Shown here in pieces: positions 11,294 through 20,562 of a stretch of DNA of 64,000 nt; position 1 is the first letter of the stretch, and each line of letters starts with the position of its first letter. A program made the position numbers and the translations under genes. The stretch is from Rhodocyclales bacterium RIFCSPLOWO2_02_FULL_63_24 (lineage in GTDB: Bacteria > Pseudomonadota > Gammaproteobacteria > Burkholderiales > Rhodocyclaceae), in contig MHZX01000063.1 in the NCBI GenBank assembly GCA_001828935.1, positions 1 through 64,000 on the forward strand, in the 5' to 3' direction. The notes under the pieces are model-generated. The model saw only the letters and a list, made by a program, of their open reading frames with translations. It had not been told where the DNA came from and did not search any database.

Positions 11294-13987
11294 TCACGCC
11301 CGCCAGCGTTTTTCCAGTTCGATGATACCCATTGCCAACAGTGCGATGACAGCAATTTCGCTCCAGGCACGGGCGTCGATCGGGGCGGTGGCGAATGCCG
11401 CATTGAGCGGCGACCAGTAGGTGACGGCCATCTGCAGCGTCAGTTGCAGGCCGGCACCCCACCACACCCAGGGATTGGAGAAGGCCGCGACGCCGGTGAC
11501 CGGCAGGCGCAGCGAGCGGCAGTTGAACAGGTAGACCGTCTCGATCGCGACGAAGACGTTCATCGCGATGGTGCGCGCCTCGGCCATCGATTGCCCGCGT
11601 TCCCCGGCCAGCAGGAACATGCCGAAGGCGCCGGCCAGCATCAGCAGGCCGACCAGTATCACGCGCTCGATCAGCACCGCATCCAGCACCGGTGCCGCCG
11701 GCGGGCGCGGCGGGCGATGCATGATGCCGCGCTCGGCCGGTTCGAAAGCCAGCGGCAGGCCGAGCAGCACGGCGGTGGTCATATTGATCCAGAGGATCTG
11801 CAGCGGCGTGATCGGCAGCGTGACGCCGGCGACGATAGCGGCGAGGATGACCAGGCCTTCGCCGAAATTGGTGGGCAAGGTCCAGGTGATGAACTTCACC
11901 AGGTTGTCGTAGATGCCGCGCCCTTCCTCGACCGCGGCCTCGATGGTGGCGAAGTTGTCGTCGGTGAGCACCATGGCCGCCGCTTCCTTGGCGACATCGG
12001 TGCCGCCCATGCCCATGGCGATGCCGATGTCCGCCTGCTTCAGGGCCGGCGCATCGTTGACGCCATCGCCGGTCATCGCCACTACTTCGCCCTGGGCCTG
12101 AAGCGCACGTACCAGGCGCAACTTTTGTTCCGGTTCGACGCGGGCGAAGACATGCACATCGCCCGCCGTCGCCCTCAGTGCTTCGTCGTCGAGTCGCGCC
12201 AGATCGCGGCCGGTGAGCACCTGCGCCGCTTGTCCATCCTTGACGATGCCGATCTGCAGCGCGATCGAGCGCGCCGTGTCGGCATGGTCGCCGGTGATCA
12301 TTTTCACCACGATGCCGGCGGCATGGCAGGTGCGTACCGCGGCAATAGCTTGCTTGCGCGGCGGGTCCATCATCGCGGCCAGGCCGAGAAATACCAGGCC
12401 GGTGTTGAGCGTCCGCTCGGTCAGTTCCTTGTGGCCGCCGGTATGACGCCGCGCCAGAGTCAGTACGCGTAAGCCGCGGGCGGCCATACCGGCCGCCGCC
12501 GCAGCGATCAGCTCGCGCCCGCCGGCATCGAGCGGAATTTCGTGGCCATCGGCGGTGAGCAGCGCCGCGCAGGCCGGCAGGATTTTCTCGATGGCGCCCT
12601 TGGCATAAAGCGTCGGCCGTCCGTCCACCTCGTGCAGCGTGGCCATGGTCTGCCGCGTCGAGTCGAAGGGCAGTTCATCGCGACGGGGAAACAGGTGGCG
12701 CAGCGTGGTTTCATCCAGCCCGCCCTTGCGCGCTGCCACCAGCAGCGCGACTTCGGTGGGGTCGCCGGCGTGCTGCCAATGCCGACTTTCAAAGTTGAGC
12801 GAGGCGTCGTTGCACAAGGCGCCGGCCACCAGTGCTTCACGCAGTGCCGGATTCGGCTCGCCGCCGCTCAAGGCGCCTTCCGGCGCATAGCCATGACCCT
12901 CGACCGTGACAGCGGTGCCGGCTGCCCACAGTTCGGTGATGGTCATCGCGTTTTCGGTCAGGGTGCCGGTCTTGTCCGAGCAGATCACGGTGGTGCTGCC
13001 CAGCGCTTCCACCGCCGGCAGATGGCGGATGATGGCGCGGCGTTTCGCCATGCGGCTGACGCCGATCGCCAAGGTGATGCTCATCGCCGCCGGCAAGCCC
13101 TCTGGAATTGCGCCGACGGCCAGGGCTACCGCAGCCACCAGCATCGTCGCCATCGATTCGCCACGCAACACCCCGATGACGAAGGTCAGCGCCGCGAGGC
13201 CGAGAATCACCCACAGCAGCAGGCCGGCGAATTCGCCCATCTTTTTCGTCAGCGGCGTGGCGATCTCGGGTGCCGCCGCGATCAGGCCCGAGATGCGGCC
13301 GGTTTCGGTGGCGTCCGCGGTGGCGACGACCAGGCCGTGGCCTTGGCCGGCGACTACCGTGGTGCCGGCATAGGCCATGTTGCGGCGATCGGCGAGCAGG
13401 GTGTCCTCCGGCAGTTCGTTGTGGCGCTTGTCGATCGGCGCCGCTTCGCCGGTCAGCGGAGCTTCGACCGTGCGCAACTGCTTGCCCGAAATGATGCGCA
13501 GGTCGGCCGGCACCTTGTCGCCGGGGCTGAGCCAGACCACATCGCCCGGGACCAACTGCTCCGCGTCCATGCGCCGGCGACGACCGGCGCGCACCACCGT
13601 GACCTCGGTCGCCAGGGCGCGCGCCAGTGCCGCCAGGGCGGCTTCGGCCTTGCCTTCCTGGAGGAAGCCGATGATCGCATTGACCAGGACCACGCCGAAG
13701 ATGACCGCGCTGTCGATCCACTCTCCCAGCGCCGAGGTGATCATTCCGGAGCCGATCAGGACCAGCACCAGCGGCTGCGCAAGCTGGTTCAGGAAACGCG
13801 CCAGCGCGCTACGCCCGGCCTGTTCGCGCAGGCGGTTGGGGCCGTGGCGCAGCAGTCGCCGTTGCGCTTCCTCTTCCGTCAGCCCGCTAGTCGGATCGAC
13901 CTCATGGCGGGCCAGGGCGTCGGCGGCGGACAGGGCATGCCACGGGGTGTCGCCGACCGCGGCGGGCGGAACATCGGGGATCGTCAT
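11294..13987 (-). CDS. P2A-type cation-transporting ATPase
   Basis: 897 residues with N-terminal cation-ATPase domain, actuator domain, phosphorylation site CSDKTGTLTENAMT, hinge TGDGVNDAPALKQADIGIAMG and a C-terminal membrane domain. The M4 motif IPEGLP and overall length fit Ca2+/Mn2+-type pumps rather than P1B heavy-metal pumps; no CPC motif or metal-binding N terminus is present. The actuator loop reads PLTGEA instead of the usual TGES; the catalytic Glu is kept. Located between two c-di-GMP proteins, all on the minus strand. Substrate not determined. Confidence 0.9.
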   Translation of the reverse strand: MTIPDVPPAAVGDTPWHALSAADALARHEVDPTSGLTEEEAQRRLLRHGPNRLREQAGRSALARFLNQLAQPLVLVLIGSGMITSALGEWIDSAVIFGVVLVNAIIGFLQEGKAEAALAALARALATEVTVVRAGRRRRMDAEQLVPGDVVWLSPGDKVPADLRIISGKQLRTVEAPLTGEAAPIDKRHNELPEDTLLADRRNMAYAGTTVVAGQGHGLVVATADATETGRISGLIAAAPEIATPLTKKMGEFAGLLLWVILGLAALTFVIGVLRGESMATMLVAAVALAVGAIPEGLPAAMSITLAIGVSRMAKRRAIIRHLPAVEALGSTTVICSDKTGTLTENAMTITELWAAGTAVTVEGHGYAPEGALSGGEPNPALREALVAGALCNDASLNFESRHWQHAGDPTEVALLVAARKGGLDETTLRHLFPRRDELPFDSTRQTMATLHEVDGRPTLYAKGAIEKILPACAALLTADGHEIPLDAGGRELIAAAAAGMAARGLRVLTLARRHTGGHKELTERTLNTGLVFLGLAAMMDPPRKQAIAAVRTCHAAGIVVKMITGDHADTARSIALQIGIVKDGQAAQVLTGRDLARLDDEALRATAGDVHVFARVEPEQKLRLVRALQAQGEVVAMTGDGVNDAPALKQADIGIAMGMGGTDVAKEAAAMVLTDDNFATIEAAVEEGRGIYDNLVKFITWTLPTNFGEGLVILAAIVAGVTLPITPLQILWINMTTAVLLGLPLAFEPAERGIMHRPPRPPAAPVLDAVLIERVILVGLLMLAGAFGMFLLAGERGQSMAEARTIAMNVFVAIETVYLFNCRSLRLPVTGVAAFSNPWVWWGAGLQLTLQMAVTYWSPLNAAFATAPIDARAWSEIAVIALLAMGIIELEKRWRA

Positions 13988-14046
13988 GTCCCGGATTATG
14001 CAATGAACGCTGCAGCGGTCGTTGGCGCCGCTTGCGGCGGCGGACC

Positions 14047-16980
14047 TCAGTGCGCCCGACGCCCCTGGGCGAACTCTTCGAACACTTCGGCCGACAGGGG
14101 CCGGCTGAAGTAGTAGCCCTGGATCTCGTTGCAGCCGTAGCGCTGCACCAGATCAAGCTGCTCCATGGTTTCCACGCCTTCGGCAATGGCGCGCAGCCGC
14201 AGCGAGCGGGCAATGCCGATGATGGCGCGCGCCAGTGCGTCGCCTTCGTTGTCCTGATGCATGTCGGCAATGAAGGAGCGGTCGATCTTGAGTTTGTCGA
14301 CGCGGAAACGTTTCAGGTAGGACAGGCTCGAATAACCGGTGCCGAAGTCGTCGATCGCGACCGTGGTGCCGATCGCCTTGAGATCCGCGATGACTTCACG
14401 CAGCGAGTCGCTGTTTTCCATCAGGGTGGATTCGGTCAGTTCGATTTCGATCTGCTGCGGCGAGATTCGCGCATCGCGGGCATGGCGGCGCACCAGGTCC
14501 ACCAGGTCGGTGCGGAAGATCTGCTTGCCCGAGACATTGACGGCGATCTTCCAGTCGTTGCCGCTGTCCTTCCAGAGCCGTGCCTGGCGGCAGGCTTCCG
14601 CCAGCACCCATTCGCCGATGGGGACGATCAGTCCGGATTCCTCGGCGACCGGGATGAACTCCATCGGCGAAATGCTGCAGCCATCCTTGCAGTTCCAGCG
14701 CAGCAGCGCCTCGGCGCCAAATATATGGCGCGAGTCGGCATACACCTGCGGTTGATAGAGCAGGCTCAGTTCCTGTTGGACGATGGAACGACGCAGGCGA
14801 TTGGTCAGGTCGAGGCGGTGGTTGGCGCGCTCGTTCATCTCGGGCGAAAAGAAGCTGAAGGTCTGGCGTCCGGATTCCTTGGCGTGGTACATCGCGGTAT
14901 CGGCCTTCTGCATCAGCGTGTCGAAGTCGCGACCGTCGTCAGGCGAGAGGGCGATACCGAGCGAGGCCGAGGTGGTCAGGCTGTGCGGACCGATGTCGAA
15001 AGGCGGCAACAGGCTTTCCTGCACCTTGTTGGCAATGCGCGCCACGGCTTCCGGGCCCTCGACGTCGTCCAGCAACAGGATGAACTCGTCGCCGCCCTGG
15101 CGGCTCAGCGTGTCCGAATCGCGCAGGCACATCCTGAGGCGGCCGACGGCCGCGATCAGCAGACCGTCGCCGACTGGATGCCCGAGCGAATCGTTGATGC
15201 GCTTGAAGTAATCGAGGTCGAGGAAGATGAAGGCCAGGCGTTTGCCGGAGCGCTTCTGCCGTTCGCTCATCTGGTTGAAGCGGTCGCGCAGCAGCAGGCG
15301 GTTGGGCAGGCCGGTGAGCGGGTCGTGGTGCGCCAGGTGCTGGATCCGCTCCTCGGTCGCCTTGCGCAAGGAGATATCCGAAAAGCAGCCGACGAAGTTC
15401 TTCACCGCGCCCTGGGCGTCGCGCGTCGCCGTGATCGACAGCCATTTCGGATAGATCTCGCCGTTCTTGCGCCGGTCCCAGACCTCGCCTTCCCAAGCGC
15501 CGTTCGCCAGCACCTTGCGCCACATTTCCTGGTAGAAATCCTCGTTATGCCGTCCCGATTTCATCAGGCGCGGCGTCTGGCCGATGACCTCTTCCGGCCC
15601 ATACCCGGTGATATCGGTGAAGGCGCGGTTGACGCGGACGATCACTCCCGCCGTGTCGGTAATCAGCAGGGCTTCGAGGGTGTTGGCGAACACCGTGTCG
15701 GCCAGTTGCAATTCCGCCTCGTGGCGCTTGCGCTCGCTGATGTCGGCATAGACCCAGATCGATCCGTCCTGCGGCGTGGCGGGATCGAGCGGACGGCCCG
15801 AGGTTTCGCACCAGATGATCTGACCATCGTTGCGTCGATGCTGCATTTCGCGGTCGCAGTAGCCCCGCTCGACGAGGTCGCGGTAGGCGGCCTCGCCCAT
15901 GGCGAGCCAGTCCTCGCGGGTGGGGAAAATGACTTCGGTGCTCTTCCCGATCAATTGTTCCGGCCGATCGAAGCCGAAGATCTCGGCCATGCGCCGGTTG
16001 CAGTTGAGGATGACGCGCTGCTTGATCAGGGCGATGCCGACATGCGCGTTGTCGAAGATCAGTTGCTGCTCGTCGAGCAGCGAGGCCATACGTGCCTCGA
16101 TCCGCTTGCGCTCGGTGATGTCGGTGTAGGAAGTGACGAAGCCGCCATCGGGCAGCGGCGAGCGCTGGATTTCAAGCACCGTGCCGTCGGTGCGCTGCAG
16201 TTCGACACTGTAGGGCTGGCGTTGATTGATGCGCTCCATGGCGGCGGCAAAGCGCTCTTCGGCGTCGCCCTCGCCGTATTCGCCGCGGTCGGCGACGATG
16301 CGCAGGATGGCCTGCAGGTCAGGCGCGCCACCGGCGAATATTTCGTCGGGCAGTCCGATCAGGCGGCGGAACTGTTCGTTGTAGCGCGTGACCCGCAGGT
16401 TTTCGTCGATCAGGGTTATGCCGCAGGGAAAATGCTCGATGATGGCGCGCTGCTTGTCGTGCTCCTGCAGCAAGGCCTCGTCGGCGCGCTTGCGCAAGGT
16501 GATGTCCTGCAGGGTTTCGATGGCGCCGATCAGCTCGCCCGCGGCATCGACCAGGGGCGCCGCGGTGAAATACAACCAGGTGCCGCCCGGGCCGATGTGG
16601 GGAAAGAAATCCTCGGCCTCGTAGGAACCGGGAATGATTTCGGACCGGTGGTACTTGCCGTTGTAGAAGGTCGCCACGGCCTCGATGTCGCCCGACACCA
16701 CCAGATCGGCCATGACCGGCCGCGGCTGGGGATAGAACGGCCGCCATTGGTCGCGGCTGCCGATCATCTTCGCCGCCGGATAATGGAGCACGACTTCGCA
16801 GGCACGATTCCAGTGCGTCACCCGGTGTTGCCGGTCGATCACGAAGGTCGGCACCGGAGAACCCTGGATGATCTTGTCGAGGAGATCCCGTTCTGCGACG
16901 GGTACGCGTGTTCTGGCTTCCACGGCTGACCCGAAAGGTGGTGTTGGCTCTCTGTCGAATCCTACTTTAGTAATAGGCAT
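14047..16980 (-). CDS. Cytoplasmic PAS(x4)-GGDEF-EAL c-di-GMP protein
   Basis: 977 residues from the ATG at 16980 (MPITKVGFD); a TTG 30 bp further upstream is less likely. No membrane segment. Four PAS-like modules lie at about residues 30-160, 170-295, 300-420 and 425-545. GGDEF is intact ([11 protein letters not shown]) and EAL is intact ([23 protein letters not shown]). It probably tunes c-di-GMP in response to redox or small ligands. The domain order parallels the gene at 8183-11221, and the last PAS of both share the phrase [16 protein letters not shown] or close to it, suggesting related origin. Confidence 0.92.
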   Translation of the reverse strand: MPITKVGFDREPTPPFGSAVEARTRVPVAERDLLDKIIQGSPVPTFVIDRQHRVTHWNRACEVVLHYPAAKMIGSRDQWRPFYPQPRPVMADLVVSGDIEAVATFYNGKYHRSEIIPGSYEAEDFFPHIGPGGTWLYFTAAPLVDAAGELIGAIETLQDITLRKRADEALLQEHDKQRAIIEHFPCGITLIDENLRVTRYNEQFRRLIGLPDEIFAGGAPDLQAILRIVADRGEYGEGDAEERFAAAMERINQRQPYSVELQRTDGTVLEIQRSPLPDGGFVTSYTDITERKRIEARMASLLDEQQLIFDNAHVGIALIKQRVILNCNRRMAEIFGFDRPEQLIGKSTEVIFPTREDWLAMGEAAYRDLVERGYCDREMQHRRNDGQIIWCETSGRPLDPATPQDGSIWVYADISERKRHEAELQLADTVFANTLEALLITDTAGVIVRVNRAFTDITGYGPEEVIGQTPRLMKSGRHNEDFYQEMWRKVLANGAWEGEVWDRRKNGEIYPKWLSITATRDAQGAVKNFVGCFSDISLRKATEERIQHLAHHDPLTGLPNRLLLRDRFNQMSERQKRSGKRLAFIFLDLDYFKRINDSLGHPVGDGLLIAAVGRLRMCLRDSDTLSRQGGDEFILLLDDVEGPEAVARIANKVQESLLPPFDIGPHSLTTSASLGIALSPDDGRDFDTLMQKADTAMYHAKESGRQTFSFFSPEMNERANHRLDLTNRLRRSIVQQELSLLYQPQVYADSRHIFGAEALLRWNCKDGCSISPMEFIPVAEESGLIVPIGEWVLAEACRQARLWKDSGNDWKIAVNVSGKQIFRTDLVDLVRRHARDARISPQQIEIELTESTLMENSDSLREVIADLKAIGTTVAIDDFGTGYSSLSYLKRFRVDKLKIDRSFIADMHQDNEGDALARAIIGIARSLRLRAIAEGVETMEQLDLVQRYGCNEIQGYYFSRPLSAEVFEEFAQGRRAH

Positions 16981-17189
16981 TAGCGTAGCCGCAATAATCC
17001 CTTGGCGCAAATCAAGATTAATTACATGGGTGGAGTATTCGAGTGCTTATGCCGCAAGCGCCGCTCGCTGCATGTGGCATGCGCCGCTGCGACGGCGATG
17101 ATCGACTCCCGTGAAGTGGTCGGGAATCCGCAGAATTGCAGGATGTGCCCGCAGGGTAGCCGGCAAAGCTTACGTGGCGCTGAAGAACC
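16981..17189. other. Non-coding gap with no recognised feature
   Basis: A 209-bp gap between the GGDEF-EAL gene start and the histidine kinase stop. Only short inverted repeats such as GCATG/CATGC near 17078-17090 are visible. It should hold the promoter of the GGDEF-EAL gene, but no convincing hexamer pair was found. Confidence 0.5.
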
Positions 17190-18284
17190 CTAGATCCGCG
17201 CTGGGGATGTGGCGGCAAGCGGCAGTTGCACTCGCAGTGAAACGCCGGCGCCAGAGGTTGGGGCGTGGATGCCGACTGTTCCGCCGTGCAGTTCCGCAAT
17301 CCGCTTGACGATGGAAAGCCCCAGCCCGCTGCCGGATGAGTCGGCGCTGGCGCTACGGTAAAAACGCTGCTGCACATGGTCGCGCTCGTCCTGTCCGATC
17401 CCGCGTCCGTTGTCGCTGACCGTCAGCACGGCATGGTCGCCTTGCGCCGCGATGGATACCTCGATCTGTGTGCCGCCACTGTGGCGCAGGGCGTTATCGA
17501 CCAGGTTGCGCAGCAGGACTTGCAACAGCAGTGCGTCGCCCCTGATGCCGGCGTCGCCGTCGCGCAGGATCAGGTCGCAGCCCCGTTTGATGGCTTCTCC
17601 TGCGCTGGCGGCAAGGACTTCTTCGGCAATTGGCCGCAGTTCCACCAACGACATCTGGTCTGCGCTGCGCGCATCCAGGCGCGCCAGGGTCAGCAACTGC
17701 GCCACCAGGTGCGTGGCGCGGTCGCAGCCGACCAGGATTTGCGCCAGCGCGTGTTGTCTTTCCTCGCTGCCGACCGCCGCCAGCGCCACTTGCGCCTGTG
17801 CCTTCAGCGCGGCCAACGGCGTGCGCAGCTCGTGGGCCGCGTCGGCGGTGAAGCGTCGCTCGTTTTCCAGCGCCCGCATGATGTCGGCGAACAGGCTGTT
17901 GAGCCGCGCTACCAGCGGCTCGACTTCGGCAGGAAGGACGTCGATCGGCAGCGGATCGAGCCGATCGGGCGCACGCGCAGCGACATCGCGCGCGAGTTGG
18001 CGCAAGGGAGTCAGCGCGAAGCCGATGGCGATCACCAGCAGCAGTGCCAGCGCGGGAAGGGCGAACAGCATCGGCTTGAGCAGTTGCTCGGCAATCTCGG
18101 CCGCCACTTCTTCGCGTTCCTTGGCGAAGTGGGCGGCGCTGGTGCTCGGCGGGTGGGCCAGCAGTTCTTCGAGCTCGTGACGCGCTTCGCGCCAGGTGAC
18201 GAAGGCCGTCAGCAGCCAGACCAGGGCCACCGCCAGCAGGGTCAGTCCGACCAGTCGGGTGCGCAGGGAAAATGGGCGTTTCAA
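17190..18284 (-). CDS. Sensor histidine kinase, QseC-like
   Basis: 364 residues. Two membrane segments (about 12-32 and 75-98) enclose a short periplasmic loop; HAMP-like linker follows. The H box AHELRTPLAALKAQAQ carries the phospho-His. N box NLVDNALRHSG, G1 DNGRGIG and G2 GSGLGLSIVKR are intact. The start is TTG, its TG overlapping the TGA of the response regulator; upstream in-frame sequence is antisense of the regulator frame and not credible. Forms a two-component pair with the next gene. Close to QseC/PmrB in layout, but the signal is unknown. Confidence 0.9.
   Translation of the reverse strand: MKRPFSLRTRLVGLTLLAVALVWLLTAFVTWREARHELEELLAHPPSTSAAHFAKEREEVAAEIAEQLLKPMLFALPALALLLVIAIGFALTPLRQLARDVAARAPDRLDPLPIDVLPAEVEPLVARLNSLFADIMRALENERRFTADAAHELRTPLAALKAQAQVALAAVGSEERQHALAQILVGCDRATHLVAQLLTLARLDARSADQMSLVELRPIAEEVLAASAGEAIKRGCDLILRDGDAGIRGDALLLQVLLRNLVDNALRHSGGTQIEVSIAAQGDHAVLTVSDNGRGIGQDERDHVQQRFYRSASADSSGSGLGLSIVKRIAELHGGTVGIHAPTSGAGVSLRVQLPLAATSPARI
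17339..17360 (+). repeat. 22-bp word, copy 2
   Basis: Plus-strand copy ending ACGGTA, antisense to the kinase G2 region (RSASADSSGSG). The protein shows no added residues there. Confidence 0.65.
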
Positions 18285-18952
18285 GGCGGGCTTCCGATCT
18301 TGGGCACCACATAGCCTATCCCGCGCAGGGTGCGAATGGTATCGGCACCCAACTTGCGCCGCAGGTGGTGGATATAGACCTCGACGGTGTTGCTGCCGAT
18401 CTCGTCGCCCCAGGCGTAGAGATGCTGTTCCAGTTGGGCGCGGGACAGGGCGCGTCCCGCTTGCTGCATCAAGGCGTGCAGCAGGGCGTATTCCTTGGCC
18501 GAGAGATCGACCTCCTTGCCCCATGCTTCCACGCGCCGTGTCGCCGGGTCGAGCGTGACGCCTTCCGTCGTCAGCAGCGGCGAGGGTTGGCCGCCGGCGC
18601 GGCGCAGCAGGGCGCGCAGGCGGGCGTTCAATTCGCCCAGATCGAAAGGCTTCACCAGATAATCGTCGGCGCCCGCATCGAGTCCGCGGATACGGTCGTC
18701 CACCGTGTCGCGGGCGGTCAGGATCAGCACCGGCAGGGTCTGTTTTCGCGCCCGCAAGTGACGCAGGACGTCGAGGCCATCCCGTCGCGGCAGCCCGAGA
18801 TCGAGCACCACCGCCGCGTAGTCCTCCGTCGCCAGAGCGGTTTCGGCGCTGACGCCGTCCCTTACCCAGTCGACGGCGTGGTCGGCCTGGCGCAGGCCGA
18901 CCTGGAGCGCGTCGCCGAGCAGGGCGTCATCTTCAACCAGCAGGATTCTCAT
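18281..18952 (-). CDS. OmpR-family response regulator, QseB-like
   Basis: 223 residues. The receiver domain (1-115) has the acidic pair EDD, phospho-acceptor Asp in VVLDLGLPRRDG and conserved Lys in VKPFD. The C-terminal winged helix (about 125-220) ends in the typical YIHHLRRKLG and RGIGYVV. It is transcribed toward and overlaps its kinase by 4 bp. Upstream, the cytochrome b561/c operon runs in the same direction, a neighbour arrangement seen in many betaproteobacteria. Confidence 0.93.
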   Translation of the reverse strand: MRILLVEDDALLGDALQVGLRQADHAVDWVRDGVSAETALATEDYAAVVLDLGLPRRDGLDVLRHLRARKQTLPVLILTARDTVDDRIRGLDAGADDYLVKPFDLGELNARLRALLRRAGGQPSPLLTTEGVTLDPATRRVEAWGKEVDLSAKEYALLHALMQQAGRALSRAQLEQHLYAWGDEIGSNTVEVYIHHLRRKLGADTIRTLRGIGYVVPKIGSPP

Positions 18953-18973
18953 GAGTCGGATTGCGCATTTCTT

Positions 18974-19006
18974 TCCAGCCGGTGATCATTGCCAAAACCA
19001 AGTTTT
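18974..19006. repeat. 33-bp direct repeat, left copy
   Basis: Identical for 33 bp to 19081-19113, which is the end of the cytochrome b561 coding sequence. Read on the minus strand this copy keeps the cytochrome frame (NLVLAMITGW) and continues with KEMRNPTHENPAG before a stop inside the regulator gene. This looks like the ancestral end of the cytochrome gene before a segment was inserted. Confidence 0.9.
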
Positions 19007-19063
19007 AGTTACGGCCGCTACGCTTAACGCCTATAAAGCCGGCGTTAGCCTTCACTGAAACTT
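19003..19063 (-). repeat. 61-bp dispersed element, copy A
   Basis: Matches 49649-49709 at roughly 80 percent over 61 bp without gaps. Contains GTGAAGGC, then a small stem AACGCC/GGCGTT, then TAACTAAAA. It overlaps the last codons and stop of the cytochrome b561 gene and lies between the two 33-bp direct repeats. Confidence 0.8.
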
Positions 19064-19597
19064 GGTTCCCTTTGCTTTCTTCCAGCCGGTGATCATTGCC
19101 AAAACCAAGTTTTCCTGGTGCAGCCAACTGCTGACGACAACGCCGGCGACATGAATCACCACAATTGCCATCATGCCATTGGCGGCGCCTTCGTGCAGTT
19201 CTTCCATGAAGTGTCCGCCCAGGTCCTCGTAGGTGGCCCAGCCGCTGAGGGAGGCGACCAGGCCGCAGCCGAGCAGCAGAAAAATGGCCACCGCGCCGGC
19301 CGGGTTGTGACCGACATAGTGCTGCGGCCTTCCTTCCATCAGCGACTTGAGATAGTCGACCAGCTTCTGCGGCGTCGGCAGGAATTGGGCAAAGCGCGAA
19401 TAGCCGCTGCCGACGAAGCCCCACACCAGGCGAAACACCAGCAGTCCGGCGAGGGTGTAGCCGGCGACGACATGAATATCGCGCAGTTTCTCGGATTCCG
19501 AGGTGACGAATGCGGTGATGAAGCTCGCCACCAGGAGCCAGTGGAACAGCCGCGTCGGCAGGTCCCAGACGCGCAGGCGGATGTTATGGGTGTCCAT
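19052..19597 (-). CDS. Cytochrome b561-family membrane protein
   Basis: 181 residues with four membrane helices and His residues suited to bind two b hemes (RLFHWLL, RDIHVVAGY, VVIHVAG). ATG at 19597 has GAGGA upstream; a GTG at 19609 is the alternative. It follows the diheme cytochrome c after 8 bp. In Rhodobacter sphaeroides SHP, DHC and a cytochrome b form one electron-transfer operon, and this gene fits the membrane anchor. The C terminus (KKAKGTKFQ) seems to be remodelled by an inserted element. Confidence 0.88.
   Translation of the reverse strand: MDTHNIRLRVWDLPTRLFHWLLVASFITAFVTSESEKLRDIHVVAGYTLAGLLVFRLVWGFVGSGYSRFAQFLPTPQKLVDYLKSLMEGRPQHYVGHNPAGAVAIFLLLGCGLVASLSGWATYEDLGGHFMEELHEGAANGMMAIVVIHVAGVVVSSWLHQENLVLAMITGWKKAKGTKFQ
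19081..19113. repeat. 33-bp direct repeat, right copy
   Basis: Second copy of the 33-bp repeat, inside the 3' end of the cytochrome b561 gene (NLVLAMITGW). Separated from the left copy by 74 bp that hold the 61-bp element. Confidence 0.9.
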
Positions 19598-19605
19598 GGC
19601 AGTCC

Positions 19606-20079
19606 TCACTTGGGGATGTTGATCGAATGTTCGCTGTAGTCGCCTGCCGCGGCTTGCCGGTGGCAGGCCGCGCAGTTGGCCGGGCTCTTGATCGAGGCGC
19701 GCTTGAAGGTGGCCGCGGATACCTCGCGATGCTTCTTCACGAAACGAGCGGTTTCGGTGATGCGCAGCAGCGGGCGGCCGGCCGCGTCGGCGGTGACGCC
19801 GGTCTTGCGGCCGCCGGCGTTCTGGGCCAGAAAGTCGGTGATGGCGACACGCCGTTTGTCGTCAAGGCTGGCGTCGGTGCCGAAATGATGGGCCAGGCCG
19901 TTCATCACGTGCAGCCAGGAGTGGGCATCCAGCATCTGCGGCGGATAGGCCAAATGGCAGGAGCCGCACTCCTCCTCGAACGCGGCATGTTTGGGCACGC
20001 TGTAACGGTCGGCGCGGGCCGGCAGGGAGAGGCTCGTCAATACGGCGAGCAGGACGGGTAGCGTCAGGTAACGGTTCAT
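19606..20079 (-). CDS. Diheme cytochrome c (DHC type)
   Basis: 157 residues with a signal peptide (cleavage near PARAD) and two heme c sites, CGSCH near residue 38 and CAACH near 138. The motif HAAFEEECGSCHLAYPP is typical of DHC, the redox partner of sphaeroides heme protein. Periplasmic. Sits between the SHP-like gene and cytochrome b561 in one operon. Confidence 0.9.
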   Translation of the reverse strand: MNRYLTLPVLLAVLTSLSLPARADRYSVPKHAAFEEECGSCHLAYPPQMLDAHSWLHVMNGLAHHFGTDASLDDKRRVAITDFLAQNAGGRKTGVTADAAGRPLLRITETARFVKKHREVSAATFKRASIKSPANCAACHRQAAAGDYSEHSINIPK

Positions 20080-20092
20080 GGTCGTCTCCCGT

Positions 20093-20473
20093 TTATTTGA
20101 GGCTCAGCAGCCAGGCCATGACGTCGGCCTTTTCCTGGGCGCTGCAGAGTCGGTTGAGGGTGTCGTTGCAATTGCGGCGGAACCACTTGTCCACCTTGGC
20201 GACATTGGTAAACCGTTCGCCGTTGGCGGCGGGCGCCAGCGGCTGGATCGCCTTGTCGGTCTTGGCGTGGCGGCCAGGCTGGGTCGGACGCTCGGTGTGG
20301 CAGGAGGCGCAGCTCCATTCGCCGCCCTGTCTGGCGGTGAAGAAGCTGGCGCCGCGCGCGACGGAGGCGCTGGCGCCGGCCTCTTTTTCGAAGCGCGCGA
20401 GAAAGTCGCGCGGGGTTTCGGCCAGGGCGCCGGTCGCGCCGAGCAGCGTTGCAATGATGAGAATGTGTCGCAT
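20093..20473 (-). CDS. SHP-like cytochrome c (DUF1924)
   Basis: 126 residues from the second ATG, which has GGAG at ideal distance; the first ATG 12 bp upstream is less likely. Signal peptide, one heme c site CASCH, and the DUF1924 end WFRRNCNDTLNRLCSAQEK. In R. sphaeroides SHP an Asn is the labile sixth heme ligand and oxygen binds in its place; the Asn between two Cys here is the likely equivalent. Role inferred: oxygen- or NO-reactive periplasmic cytochrome fed by DHC and cytochrome b561. Confidence 0.85.
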   Translation of the reverse strand: MRHILIIATLLGATGALAETPRDFLARFEKEAGASASVARGASFFTARQGGEWSCASCHTERPTQPGRHAKTDKAIQPLAPAANGERFTNVAKVDKWFRRNCNDTLNRLCSAQEKADVMAWLLSLK

Positions 20474-20562
20474 GGCAAGCTCCATGAGTGTTGGGTGCTG
20501 CGAATCATGGAGGTCGCCGCTTAAACGGCGCTTAAGGGCGCAGGGCGGGGCGGCAGTGCGAC

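Noticed and set aside
18285-18524. 80-codon N-terminal extension of the histidine kinase
   Set aside because: It overlaps the response regulator in another frame, has no kinase similarity, and the TTG at 18284 gives a normal N terminus with coupled start.
19003-19063. Element A as an integron attC site
   Set aside because: GCTTAAC and GTTAGCC resemble attC ends, but the span is under 30 bp, there is no extrahelical-base pattern, and no integrase or cassette is nearby.
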